The position numbers were made by a program, and so were the translations under genes. The notes beneath the pieces were generated by a model. The model saw nothing but the letters and a program-made list of their open reading frames with translations. It had not been told where the DNA came from and made no database searches. 64,000 nucleotides of DNA from Ascidiaceihabitans sp029251465 (GTDB lineage: Bacteria; Pseudomonadota; Alphaproteobacteria; Rhodobacterales; Rhodobacteraceae): NCBI RefSeq assembly GCF_042932805.1, contig NZ_CP170633.1, positions 372,001 to 436,000 of the forward strand. Direction: 5' to 3'. Below, piece after piece: positions 26,198-35,031 of this stretch. The first letter of the stretch is position 1; each line of letters starts with the position of its first letter.

Positions 26198-27757
26198 ATG
26201 TTGATGCGTTTGACACACACAGTGGCGGCGCTGGCTTTGACGGCTGGCACAGCGATGGCGGATTATACGCTGACAATTTTGCACACCAACGATTTCCATG
26301 CGCGGTTCGAACCGATCAGCAAATATGATTCCGGTTGCGGCGCAGAAGACAACGCCGAGGGCAAATGTTTTGGCGGATCAGCCCGTTTGGTGACGGCGAT
26401 TGCCGATGCGCGTGCACGTTCGAACAATTCGATCCTTGTGGATGGTGGCGATCAATTCCAAGGCACATTGTTCTACACTTATTACAAAGGCGCGCTGGCC
26501 GCCGAAATGATGAACAAGCTGGGCTATGACGGCATGACCGTGGGCAACCACGAATTTGACGATGGCCCAGAGGTTTTGGCCGGTTTCATGTCTGCTGTGA
26601 ATTTCCCTGTTCTGATGTCGAACGCGGATGTGTCGGGCGAACCGCTGTTGGCGGATAAGCTTGCAAAATCTGCGGTTATTGAACGCGGCGGTGAAAAGAT
26701 CGGCTTGATCGGTCTGACACCACAAGACACTGACGAATTGGCGTCACCGGGCGACAAAATCACATTCAGCGCACCAGAAGAGGCGGTCGCCGCTGAAGTT
26801 GCCAAACTAGAAGCGGCAGGCGTGAACAAGATCATCGTGCTGAGCCACTCTGGCTACAGCGTTGATCAACGGGTCGCAGCCGCCGTGTCGGGCATTGATG
26901 TGATCGTCGGCGGTCACTCGAACTCATTGCTCAGCAACACCAACGAACGCGCCGTGGGTGCATACCCAACAATGGTTGGCGACACCGCAATTGTGCAAGC
27001 CTACGCTTACGGCAAATTCCTTGGCGAATTGAACGTGACGTTTAATGACGCGGGTGAAATTGTCACCGCCACGGGCGAGCCAATCGTGATCGACGGCTCT
27101 GTTGCCGAAGATGCTGACACCGTTGCGCGCATTGCCGAAGCAGCGGCACCGCTGGATGAAATCCGCAACAAAGTTGTCGCAGAAGCGGCCACTGAAATTG
27201 GTGGTGATCGTTCTGTTTGCCGCGCAATGGAATGTTCCATGGGATCGTTGATTGCGGATGCAATGTTGGACCGCGTAAAGGACCAAGGCATTGAAATTGC
27301 GATCCAAAACGGTGGCGGTATTCGTGCGTCGATTGATGCAGGACCCATCACCATGGGCGAAGTCCTGACGGTTCTACCGTTCCAGAATACCCTCAGCACG
27401 TTTCAAGTTGACGGTAAAACTCTGATTGCGGCATTGGAAAATGGCGTGAGCCAACTGGAAGAGGGCGCAGGTCGTTTCCCGCAAGTTGCTGGCATGACCT
27501 ACGCGATTGACCCGGCCGCCGCAGCTGGTGCACGCATCAGCGATGTCATGGTGGGCGGTGCCCCGATTGACATGGCCAAGGTCTACGGCGTCGTGTCCAA
27601 CAACTATGTGCGCAACGGCGGCGATGGCTACAAAATGTTCAAGGGTGCTGCAAACGCTTATGACTTTGGTCCAGATCTGGCTGACGTCACGGCTGAATTT
27701 CTGGCCGCCAAAGGTCCGTTCACTCCTTACACGGATGGCCGTATTACAGTGAAATAA
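26198..27757 (+). CDS. Periplasmic 5'-nucleotidase / 2',3'-cyclic phosphodiesterase family enzyme
   Basis: A 519-residue exported protein with an N-terminal signal peptide (residues 1-21, cleaved near GTAMA-DY). The catalytic calcineurin-like metallophosphatase domain has TILHTNDFHARFEP, LVDGGDQFQGTLF, TVGNHEFDDG, VLSHSGY and VGGHSN; the C-terminal substrate-binding domain has IAIQNGGGIRASI and VSNNYVRNGGDGYKMF. It hydrolyses nucleotides in the periplasm so nucleosides can be taken up, matching the nucleoside salvage genes at 1.2-4.8 kb. A 157-bp spacer with no gene precedes it; GGGGG lies just upstream of the ATG. Confidence 0.93.
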   Translation: MLMRLTHTVAALALTAGTAMADYTLTILHTNDFHARFEPISKYDSGCGAEDNAEGKCFGGSARLVTAIADARARSNNSILVDGGDQFQGTLFYTYYKGALAAEMMNKLGYDGMTVGNHEFDDGPEVLAGFMSAVNFPVLMSNADVSGEPLLADKLAKSAVIERGGEKIGLIGLTPQDTDELASPGDKITFSAPEEAVAAEVAKLEAAGVNKIIVLSHSGYSVDQRVAAAVSGIDVIVGGHSNSLLSNTNERAVGAYPTMVGDTAIVQAYAYGKFLGELNVTFNDAGEIVTATGEPIVIDGSVAEDADTVARIAEAAAPLDEIRNKVVAEAATEIGGDRSVCRAMECSMGSLIADAMLDRVKDQGIEIAIQNGGGIRASIDAGPITMGEVLTVLPFQNTLSTFQVDGKTLIAALENGVSQLEEGAGRFPQVAGMTYAIDPAAAAGARISDVMVGGAPIDMAKVYGVVSNNYVRNGGDGYKMFKGAANAYDFGPDLADVTAEFLAAKGPFTPYTDGRITVK

Positions 27758-27779
27758 CGCCACAAGCGTTGTGAAATTG

Positions 27780-27812
27780 ACGCTCCGCTTGGTGACAGGC
27801 GGGGCGTTTTTT
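27780..27812 (+). terminator. Rho-independent terminator after the nucleotidase gene
   Basis: ACGCTCCGC (27780-27788) pairs with GCGGGGCGT (27799-27807) with one G-T wobble, followed by T6. It lies 22 bp after the stop codon. Confidence 0.85.
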
Positions 27813-27839
27813 GTTTATGTGAGGGCAGGGGGGCTGATC

Positions 27840-28364
27840 ATGCTGGCACTTGGTGAAAAGGCCAACTTACGACGATTGCGCCCTGCTGATTTGGTGCCTT
27901 TCCAAACGTATCGCGCTGATCCAGACGTCGCCCGTTATCAAGGGTGGACCGCTATGGATGACGCTGAAGCGTGCAATTTTCTGGCCGTAATGCAGCAAAT
28001 AGATTTGCCCAAGATCGGCGGGTGGTGCCAAATCGGGATTGCAGATGCGGTGAGTGATATCTTGATCGGCGACGTCGGTGTGCACATCGCCCAAGATCAA
28101 AGCGAAGCCGAGCTGGGCATCACGATGGCGCGCGCCGCACAGGGTAAATCGCAAGGCTTTGAGGCGGTTGGGCTGATTGTGGATTGGGTGTTTGCCCAAT
28201 CACGCGCCGCCAAAATCAACGCGATTACAGATGAACGCAATACCGGCGCGCAGGCGCTTTTGATACGTTTGGGCTGGCCATTTGTTACGACATTGGGTCC
28301 TGATGTCGAAATCGTTGGTCGAACAGAACACGTGTTTGAATATGCCCGACCAAATGGCCCGTAA
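27840..28364 (+). CDS. GNAT family acetyltransferase
   Basis: A 174-residue N-acetyltransferase of the RimJ/RimL-like type: RLRPADLVPFQTYRADPDVARYQGW at the start (shown in parts: RRLRPADL and VARYQGW), the acetyl-CoA motif A region ELGITMARAAQGKSQG and the C-terminal NAITDERNTGAQALLIRLG. ATG 27840 follows AGGGGGG. Upstream coding potential is in the terminator and is rejected. The acceptor is unknown. Confidence 0.85.
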   Translation: MLALGEKANLRRLRPADLVPFQTYRADPDVARYQGWTAMDDAEACNFLAVMQQIDLPKIGGWCQIGIADAVSDILIGDVGVHIAQDQSEAELGITMARAAQGKSQGFEAVGLIVDWVFAQSRAAKINAITDERNTGAQALLIRLGWPFVTTLGPDVEIVGRTEHVFEYARPNGP

Positions 28365-28419
28365 ATTCTGCACAATTTGCGGGCTTGGCGCCGCGTGCGC
28401 ATCAGGATTTCATTGATCC

Positions 28420-29094
28420 ATGTGCGGACGATTTTCCATCACCTTGCCCAACGACGCGATGGCGCAACTGTTTGCCGCGCAACCGGGCAATGATTTGCCG
28501 GATGTTCCGAATTTTAACGTCTGTCCCACGACACAAGTGCATGTTGTTACCTCGCAAGACGGTGTGCGTCGTCTTGGTGCGATGCGGTGGGGATTTATCC
28601 CCAGTTGGTACAAAAAGCCAAACGATGGGCCGCTGCTGATCAATGCGCGTTCTGAAACGATTGCCGAAAAACCGGCCTTTCGCCATGCGTGTCGTGAACG
28701 CCGTTGCGTGATGATCGCCAGCGGATTCTACGAGTGGACAAAAGACAGCGAAGGGACGCGCTACCCTTGGTACATCACGCGTCAAGACGGTGCGCCGTTG
28801 ATTTTTGCGGCGATTTGGCAGCATTGGGATGCAGGCGACGACGCACTGCGCACTTGCGCGTGTGTAACGACGGGGGCCAATGCGGCCATGTCAGCCATCC
28901 ACCACCGGATGCCGGTGATTCTGGAACCTGATCAGGTCGGTTTGTGGTTGGGTGAACAAGGCAAAGGCGCAGCACCTTTGATGAGGGCCGCCTCTGAGAA
29001 GACCCTGCAGTGGCACCGTGTGGACCGCGCGGTGAATTCAAATCGGGCCAGTGGCGCAGAACTGATTACGCCGATGATCGAGCCTCGCGAATGA
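28420..29094 (+). CDS. SRAP (YedK/HMCES-like) abasic-site-processing protein
   Basis: Forms a covalent thiazolidine link with abasic sites in single-stranded DNA to shield them. The 224-residue protein begins with Met-Cys2 (MCGRFSITLP), the catalytic Cys after Met removal. Other conserved residues are in INARSETI (Asn), ASGFYEWTK (Glu) and HHRMPVIL (His). No LexA-type operator is apparent upstream by eye. Confidence 0.94.
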   Translation: MCGRFSITLPNDAMAQLFAAQPGNDLPDVPNFNVCPTTQVHVVTSQDGVRRLGAMRWGFIPSWYKKPNDGPLLINARSETIAEKPAFRHACRERRCVMIASGFYEWTKDSEGTRYPWYITRQDGAPLIFAAIWQHWDAGDDALRTCACVTTGANAAMSAIHHRMPVILEPDQVGLWLGEQGKGAAPLMRAASEKTLQWHRVDRAVNSNRASGAELITPMIEPRE

Positions 29095-29103
29095 ACCGGA
29101 AAA

Positions 29104-29131
29104 GCCACCCAAACTTAACAGTCTGGGTGGC
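29104..29131 (-). terminator. Terminator of the cupredoxin-like gene
   Basis: GCCACCCA (29104-29111) pairs with TGGGTGGC (29124-29131). In the leftward direction the stem is followed by TTTTCC, so it fits termination of the cupredoxin-like gene; it lies between convergent genes. Confidence 0.7.
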
Positions 29132-29161
29132 AAATCTGTCGTGTACGCGCCGTGCGAACAC

Positions 29162-29509
29162 TTACTTCAAAGGTGCGGATCCAAACTTCAAAATACCGGT
29201 CACCACAGGATCGCCATTTTCGTCAACGACACCTTCGTGGTAAAATGAGCGGGTCATGTCTTGGGACACGCCGACGCTGGCTTCTTCGAAGACGGCCAGA
29301 TTGCCCGTGCTCCATCCGCCATCTTCGGAGATGACGGTGATCGACCCTTCGGTTTCATTTACAAACCGCAAAGTATCGCCAGCGGTTACATAAGATGTGT
29401 CCGGAAAATATGCGTCAGGCAAAATCAAAATGACGTGTTCCGCCGCATTGACGGGTGTCGAAAGGAAAGAAACCGCTAAAGCGGCCATAAGTGTAGTCTT
29501 GCGCAGCAT
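29162..29509 (-). CDS. Exported cupredoxin-like protein lacking clear copper ligands
   Basis: A 115-residue protein with a signal peptide (residues 1-22, STPVNA-AE). The mature part has VILILPDAYFPDTSYVTAGD and TLRFVNETEGSI, the strand arrangement of plastocyanin-like proteins, and ends YHEG-to-VTGILKFGS, resembling the C-terminal copper loop. The expected Cys and the second His of that loop are not present, so copper binding is doubtful. AGGAG precedes the ATG. ATG 29509 was chosen because the ORF upstream of it is long but non-conserved. Confidence 0.6.
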   Translation of the reverse strand: MLRKTTLMAALAVSFLSTPVNAAEHVILILPDAYFPDTSYVTAGDTLRFVNETEGSITVISEDGGWSTGNLAVFEEASVGVSQDMTRSFYHEGVVDENGDPVVTGILKFGSAPLK

Positions 29510-29612
29510 TTCATTGCTCCTGTGTGTCTCGGCCCCACCCGTTAAACATTGAATTGTCGATACTTTGGGATTTGGGCGCAAATGCGGCGGTGTTGCGACG
29601 CAGGCTGGGCAA

Positions 29613-30497
29613 TTAACCGGTTTGCGTACCAAGCCAGCTGCGAAATGCCTTGAGGGGCGCGCCTTCGGTACGATCTTGGGGCCAGACCAGATAATAGGTG
29701 CCGATGCTGTCGTTGGTGTGGCGTGCCGCGCGGGCAAGCTGGCGGTTGTTCAGATAGGGCTCTGCGACAAATGTCGGCAACAAGGCGACACCCAGACCGT
29801 GCATCGCGGCTTGGGCCATGGTTGAAAACTGGTCAAAAATCATCCCCGGAGGCACGTCTTGTGTCACACCGTGGTCCTTGAACCAACGCGCCCAACCGCG
29901 CGGACGTGTGTCCAGATGCAAAAGCGGATGATCGAGAATGTCTTTTGCGTCCTGTGCAGGTTCCGGCAACATTTCGGGGGCACACACAGGTACAACGGTT
30001 TCTGACATCAATGCCATGTGAAAAGCCCCAACCCAGTCTGTGCGTCCAAAATGGATCGCCGCATCGAACCGCGTGGTGCGGAAATCAAAAGGCGACAGAC
30101 GTGTCGACAGGTTCACTGTGATCTCTGGATGGGTTGCCGCAAAATCCGACAGGCGCGGTGCCAGCCAATGCATGCCAAAAGCGGGCAAAATAGCGAGGTT
30201 CAGCGTGCCGCCTTCGGGGTTGGCGCGGGCATGCACAGAGGCCGAGGCCAATTGCGACAGGATCGTGCGCACCTTGTCGGCGTAGTCTTTGCCAACGGGC
30301 GTTAGATACAACAGACGCCCCTCGCGGCGCATCAACTGCACGTCCAACTGTTCTTCAAGGGTTTTGATCTGGCGACTGATGGCGCTTTGGCTCAGCGACA
30401 ATTCGGCCCCTGCGGCTGTTGCCGTGCCCAAACGCGCGGCCGCTTCGAACGCGATCAGGGCGGACGTCGACGGCAGAAAACGGCGCGGCGCGATCAT
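29613..30497 (-). CDS. LysR-family regulator of gcdH (GcvA-type)
   Basis: A 294-residue regulator: winged helix at about 8-65 (FLPSTSALIAFEAAARLG, LSLSQSAISRQIKTLEEQLD, FRRE-like LMRREGRLL) and a periplasmic-binding-protein-like effector domain (LNLAILPAFGMHWLAPRLSDF). ATG 30497 is preferred over ATG 30518 because TGAGGAAAA precedes it. It is divergent from gcdH with ~100 bp between starts, so it probably controls gcdH and itself; GcvA/GcdR-type regulators often do so. Confidence 0.88.
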   Translation of the reverse strand: MIAPRRFLPSTSALIAFEAAARLGTATAAGAELSLSQSAISRQIKTLEEQLDVQLMRREGRLLYLTPVGKDYADKVRTILSQLASASVHARANPEGGTLNLAILPAFGMHWLAPRLSDFAATHPEITVNLSTRLSPFDFRTTRFDAAIHFGRTDWVGAFHMALMSETVVPVCAPEMLPEPAQDAKDILDHPLLHLDTRPRGWARWFKDHGVTQDVPPGMIFDQFSTMAQAAMHGLGVALLPTFVAEPYLNNRQLARAARHTNDSIGTYYLVWPQDRTEGAPLKAFRSWLGTQTG

Positions 30498-30600
30498 CGA
30501 TGCGTTTTCCTCATGCATTACAGGCTAAACCAGCGTTAGAGGTTCAGGATGATTTGTGCAATGTTTGTTGAAATATTGGATTCGCAAAAGGACGCACATC

Positions 30601-31824
30601 ATGAACGCAGAAGCTCCGGTTCTTAAAGCCAAAGATCAACCCGATTTGGGCAGCTTTGAATGGTCCGACCCTTTTCGCCTAAGCGGGCAATTGTCCGAAG
30701 ATGAACGGATGATCCAATCTTCGGCGGCGGCCTATGCGGCTGAAAAATTGGCCCCTCGTGTGATCAAGGCGTTTGCAGAAGAAGAAACCGATCCATCGAT
30801 CTTTGCGGAAATGGGCGAAATGGGCCTGTTGGGTGTCACACTGCCCGAAGAATACGGCGGCCTTGGTGGATCTTACGTCAGCTACGGTCTGGTGGCGCGC
30901 GAAGTCGAGCGGATCGACAGCGGATACCGGTCGATGATGTCGGTGCAATCGTCCTTGGTGATGTACCCGATCTACGCGTATGGATCCGAAGCTCAGCGTC
31001 GCAAATATTTGCCGGGGTTGGCGGCAGGTACATCCATTGGCTGCTTTGGCTTGACCGAACCCGATGCGGGCAGTGACCCTGCGGGAATGAAAACCGTCGC
31101 CAAAAAGGTCGATGGCGGGTACGTGATTTCTGGATCCAAAATGTGGATTTCCAACGCGCCGATCGCAGATGTATTCGTGATCTGGGCGAAGTCCGAAGAA
31201 CACGGCGGCAAAATTCGTGGTTTTGTTTTGGAAAAAGGCATGAAGGGCCTGAGCGCCCCCAAGATCGGCAACAAGCTGTCGTTGCGCGCCTCCATCACCG
31301 GCGAAATTGTGATGGAAGGTGTTGAGGTCGGCGAAGACGCGTTGCTGCCAAATGTCCAAGGTCTAAAAGGTCCGTTCGGGTGCCTGAACCGTGCGCGCTA
31401 CGGGATCGCATGGGGTGCTATGGGGGCCGCAGAGTTCTGCTGGCATGCCGCGCGCCAGTACGGCCTGGATCGCAAACAGTTTAACAAGCCGCTGGCGGGC
31501 ACGCAGCTGTTTCAAAAGAAATTGGCTGACATGCAAACTGAAATTGCACTCGGCCTACAAGGTGCTTTGCAAGTCGGTCGTTTGCTGGATGCAGCCAATG
31601 CAGCGCCTGAGATGATCAGCATCGTAAAGCGTAATAACTGCGGCAAAGCGCTGGATATCGCGCGGATGTCGCGGGATATGCATGGCGGCAACGGTATCAG
31701 TGGTGAATTCCAGGTAATGCGTCACATGATGAACTTGGAAACGGTCAACACCTACGAAGGAACGCATGACGTCCACGCCCTGATCTTGGGTCGTGCCCAG
31801 ACGGGCATCCAAGCATTCTACTGA
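30601..31824 (+). CDS. gcdH: Glutaryl-CoA dehydrogenase
   Basis: Oxidises and decarboxylates glutaryl-CoA to crotonyl-CoA in lysine and tryptophan breakdown. The 407-residue flavoprotein has the hallmark DLGSFEWSDPFRLSGQL N-terminus, FGLTEPDAGSDPAGMKT, KMWISNAPIADVFVIWAKS and, at the C-terminus, ETVNTYEGTHDVHALILGRA, whose Glu is the catalytic base. ATG 30601 is preferred; an upstream in-frame ATG at 30556 adds a non-conserved leader. Confidence 0.95.
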   Translation: MNAEAPVLKAKDQPDLGSFEWSDPFRLSGQLSEDERMIQSSAAAYAAEKLAPRVIKAFAEEETDPSIFAEMGEMGLLGVTLPEEYGGLGGSYVSYGLVAREVERIDSGYRSMMSVQSSLVMYPIYAYGSEAQRRKYLPGLAAGTSIGCFGLTEPDAGSDPAGMKTVAKKVDGGYVISGSKMWISNAPIADVFVIWAKSEEHGGKIRGFVLEKGMKGLSAPKIGNKLSLRASITGEIVMEGVEVGEDALLPNVQGLKGPFGCLNRARYGIAWGAMGAAEFCWHAARQYGLDRKQFNKPLAGTQLFQKKLADMQTEIALGLQGALQVGRLLDAANAAPEMISIVKRNNCGKALDIARMSRDMHGGNGISGEFQVMRHMMNLETVNTYEGTHDVHALILGRAQTGIQAFY

Positions 31825-31829
31825 AAAAG

Positions 31830-31850
31830 AGGTGCGGGACACCCGCACCT
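31830..31850. terminator. Bidirectional terminator between gcdH and the HD gene
   Basis: AGGTGCGGG (31830-31838) pairs with CCCGCACCT (31842-31850) around a 3-base loop. In the leftward direction it is followed by CTTTTTC, which makes it a convincing end for the HD gene transcript; rightward the T run is poor. Confidence 0.7.
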
Positions 31851-31911
31851 TACCCGCGCCTCTCGATTGTTCTGATTAAAAATACTCAAAGCCCGCCGCA
31901 GGCGACTTTCG

Positions 31912-32520
31912 CTATGATCTTGGTGATCTAACCAATGGCTCGCGCACACCTGCGCGGATCACTTCGGGATCATAGGCTTTGCGTGCAAACACCTCGTGAA
32001 CCATCGGCGCGAAATTTTCGATCGAGAGTGTGTCGTAGTCAGGATCAAAGCTACTTTGATCCCAACGTTCGCAAAATTGAGCACAATCATCAAAATAGAT
32101 GTTGCCCGCAAACTTATCCCTTTTGTTCGCGTTTCCGCCAACGTGATGACCGTAATAAATCATCTGGAAATCGCCGTGGGTTTGCACACACCAGCTGCAT
32201 TGCTCCCTCACAAACGGGCGCAAGATCGCCGCCGCATATTCGTCGTGATTGTACGGGGCGTAGATGTCGCCAATGTCATGCAGCAGGGTGGACACAACCC
32301 AGTCAATATCCGCACCATCACGCCATGCGCGTGTGGCGGATTGCAGGGAATGCCCAAGGCGTGTGACTTTGTAGCCAGACAACCCTTCGTCCAGATCAAC
32401 GAGCGCCGACAACAGTCGGTCTGCCGTGCCTTTGGTAAACGCGACTTCGTGGCGGGTGAGGAATTCGTATTCCTCCTTAGTGCCGTCCTTCATCTGGGTG
32501 AATTCGACTTGGTCCATCAT
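31912..32520 (-). CDS. HD-domain protein, possible diiron oxygenase-like
   Basis: A 202-residue soluble protein with an HD pattern: RLGHSLQSATRAW, then STLLHDIGDIYAP and later IYYGHHVGG. Spacing (H-S-L-Q, then LLHD-x-G, then H-x-x-E-Y-A) resembles the mixed-valent diiron oxygenases of the PhnZ group, which cleave 2-amino-1-hydroxyethylphosphonate, as well as plain HD phosphohydrolases. Total length (~200) also fits PhnZ. No phosphonate genes are nearby. AGGA precedes the ATG. The assignment to the oxygenase branch is inferred. Confidence 0.6.
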   Translation of the reverse strand: MMDQVEFTQMKDGTKEEYEFLTRHEVAFTKGTADRLLSALVDLDEGLSGYKVTRLGHSLQSATRAWRDGADIDWVVSTLLHDIGDIYAPYNHDEYAAAILRPFVREQCSWCVQTHGDFQMIYYGHHVGGNANKRDKFAGNIYFDDCAQFCERWDQSSFDPDYDTLSIENFAPMVHEVFARKAYDPEVIRAGVREPLVRSPRS

Positions 32521-32621
32521 GTCTTGTCCTGCTTTTGAAATGACGTTTGGTACGATCAGACTAGCCTGATCTGCGCGGCGGGGTTGGTCAAGTGCGTCGC
32601 TGTTTTATCGCGAACCGCCAT

Positions 32622-32663
32622 TTTGCGTCCTAACACCGACATGACGCAGTGTTGTGACGCAAA
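32622..32663. promoter_or_regulatory. Inverted repeat upstream of the CoxL-like gene
   Basis: TTTGCGTC (32622-32629) and GACGCAAA (32656-32663) form an 8-bp inverted repeat with an inner GACGCA copy at 32643-32648. It lies about 70 bp before the CoxL-like start in a 213-bp spacer. Possible operator; no known match. Confidence 0.35.
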
Positions 32664-32733
32664 CCCGCTGGACAAGGCCGTTTCGACCGCTAGTGTCCTG
32701 ATCAATCAATGACCGTCAGAAAGGACATGTTCC

Positions 32734-35031
32734 ATGGATAAATTTGGTAAAAGCCAGTCGGTGAAACGGGTCGAAGATGTCCGCTTTTTGACGGGTGAAG
32801 GGCGCTATGTCGATGATATCGCGCCGCAGGCGTCGTTGCACGGGTTTGTCTTCCGCTCTCCTGTTGCGCACGGCATCATTACAAAACTGGATGTGTCTGA
32901 CGCGCGGCAAGCGGATGGTGTCCTTGCGGTTTTGACCGTGGATGATCTAGAAGCTGCCGGAATGAACATCGCGATGCGCGCCACTGTTGTGGACAACCGT
33001 GATGGCACCAAGGGGGCAGCATCCTTCCGTCCGATCTTGGCCAAAGATCGCGTGCGCTTTGTGGGCGAACCGCTGGCATTTGTGGTTGCAGACACGCTGG
33101 CACAAGCGTGTGATGCAGCCGAGCTGATCGAGTTTGACTACGATGAATTGCCCGCCAAAATGGATATGATCGCGGGCGGCGAAACCGTCCATCCCGAGGC
33201 CCCGAACAATGTCGCGTTTGACTGGGGCATGGGCGATGAGGCCGCGACCAACGCCGCGTTCGAGGCCGCAGCGCATGTAGTGTCGCTGGATGTTGGCGAC
33301 AACCGCATTATCGTTAATTCGATGGAGCCACGCGGGACCTACGCCTATTGGGAAGCAGGTCGTTTGCATGTTGCCATCAACGGTCAAGGCGTCTGGGCGC
33401 ATAAGGATCAGATGGTCGCGGCCTTTGGTCTAGAGGCCGAAAATGTGCATGTGACCAACCCCGACACCGGTGGCGGTTTTGGCATGAAATCCATGGGTTA
33501 TCCCGAACCGTTCTGTGCTGCTTTGGCCGCGAAACTACTGGACCGCCCCGTGCGTTGGATGTCAGAGCGGACCGAAGCGATGCTGTCTGACAATGCGGGC
33601 CGTGATCTGACGTCTTTGGCTGAGTTGGCGTTCGACGAAAACCACAAGATCACCGCCTACCGTGTGCATACGGATTGCAATCTGGGTGCGTACAATTCCC
33701 AATTCGGACAACCCATCCAGACTTTGCTGTTCAGTCGCGTTTTGATGGGCGTCTATGATGTGCAGACCACGTACCTGCATGTGAATGGCTATTTCACCAA
33801 CACCACCCAGGTTGATGCCTATCGCGGCGCTGGGCGTCCCGAGGCGATCTATGTGCTGGAACGCGTGATGGATCGTGCGGCCCGTGAATTGGGCGTTGAT
33901 CCGTGGGAATTGCGCCGCAAGAATTTCATCAAGCCAGAGCAGTTCCCCTACAAGGCGGCGACCGGCGAAACCTATGACGTGGGTGACTTTGATCTGCTGT
34001 TGGGCCGCGCTGCTGAAATCATTGATGCGGACGGGTTCAAAGCCCGCCGTGCCGCGGATGAGGCAAAGGGGCTGCTGCGCGGGCAAGGCTTGTGCTACTA
34101 TATCGAAAGCATCTTGGGTGACCCGTCCGAGACCGCAAAAGTTGTCTTTAACGCGGACGGGACCGTGCACATTCTGGTCGGCACGCAGTCGAACGGGCAG
34201 GGGCATGAAACGGTGTACGCCAAGTTCCTTAGCGATCAGACGGGCATTCCGGCGGACAAAATCTTTGTCATCCAAGGCGACAGCGATTTGATCGCCAAAG
34301 GCGGCGGCACCGGCGGGTCGCGCTCCGTGACCACGCAAAACAATGCCACGCTTGCGACCGTGACAAAGATGGTCGAGGTGTTCAGCGCCTTCCTTTCCGA
34401 TGAAATGGGTGTGCCCGCAACAGAGATATCTTTTGACGATGAGCGGTTCCGCGCGGATGGGTCAAACCTGACACCAACAATGCTGGAAGTCGCCGAAATG
34501 GCGCGCCAAGCTGGGCGTGACGATTTATTAGTTCACCAAGAAACCGCAACTTTGCCTGCGCGCAGCTTTCCAAATGGTTGTCATGTTACAGAGGTTGTTG
34601 TCGATCCGGACACAGGCACGATCACAACGGACCTGTATATCGTAGTAGACGATTTTGGTAATCTTATCAGCCCTGTAATGGCCGAGGGCCAAGTGCATGG
34701 CGGCGTCGTTCAAGGCATCGGGCAAGCTATTACAGAGCATGTTGTGTACGATGAAGACGGCCAATTGCTCACGGCATCGTTCATGGACTACGCCTTGCCA
34801 CGGGCGGACGACGTACCCAATATTAACTTTACCTCGGTACCTGTTCCGTCAACGGCCAACATCATGGGGATGAAAGGCTGTGGCGAGGCAGGCACCGTTG
34901 GTGCACTGGCAGCCGTCGCAAATGCGGTGCAAGATGCATTATGGGATCGCGGTGTTCGCCAAGCGGACATGCCATTCACGCCGCACAGAGTATGGGAAAT
35001 GTTAAAGGATGCCCCTATCGCAGCTGAATAA
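32734..35031 (+). CDS. Molybdenum hydroxylase large subunit (CoxL form II-like)
   Basis: A 765-residue protein of the xanthine dehydrogenase/CO dehydrogenase large subunit family, binding molybdopterin cytosine dinucleotide. Features: RVEDVRFLTGEGRYVDDI at the N-terminus, TGGGFGMKS, the active-site loop AYRGAGRPE (form II type, not the AYxCSFR of form I CO dehydrogenase) and the C-terminal catalytic Glu in GMKGCGEAGTVGA. The usual medium (FAD) and small (2Fe-2S) subunits are not next to it. AAGGAC precedes ATG 32734. The 3' ~500 bp has visibly more A/T at third positions than the rest. Substrate unknown. Confidence 0.88.
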   Translation: MDKFGKSQSVKRVEDVRFLTGEGRYVDDIAPQASLHGFVFRSPVAHGIITKLDVSDARQADGVLAVLTVDDLEAAGMNIAMRATVVDNRDGTKGAASFRPILAKDRVRFVGEPLAFVVADTLAQACDAAELIEFDYDELPAKMDMIAGGETVHPEAPNNVAFDWGMGDEAATNAAFEAAAHVVSLDVGDNRIIVNSMEPRGTYAYWEAGRLHVAINGQGVWAHKDQMVAAFGLEAENVHVTNPDTGGGFGMKSMGYPEPFCAALAAKLLDRPVRWMSERTEAMLSDNAGRDLTSLAELAFDENHKITAYRVHTDCNLGAYNSQFGQPIQTLLFSRVLMGVYDVQTTYLHVNGYFTNTTQVDAYRGAGRPEAIYVLERVMDRAARELGVDPWELRRKNFIKPEQFPYKAATGETYDVGDFDLLLGRAAEIIDADGFKARRAADEAKGLLRGQGLCYYIESILGDPSETAKVVFNADGTVHILVGTQSNGQGHETVYAKFLSDQTGIPADKIFVIQGDSDLIAKGGGTGGSRSVTTQNNATLATVTKMVEVFSAFLSDEMGVPATEISFDDERFRADGSNLTPTMLEVAEMARQAGRDDLLVHQETATLPARSFPNGCHVTEVVVDPDTGTITTDLYIVVDDFGNLISPVMAEGQVHGGVVQGIGQAITEHVVYDEDGQLLTASFMDYALPRADDVPNINFTSVPVPSTANIMGMKGCGEAGTVGALAAVANAVQDALWDRGVRQADMPFTPHRVWEMLKDAPIAAE

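Noticed and set aside
32734..35031. Aerobic CO dehydrogenase (form I CoxL)
   Set aside because: The active-site loop is AYRGAGR, not the AYxCSFR of true CO dehydrogenase, and the other subunits are missing.
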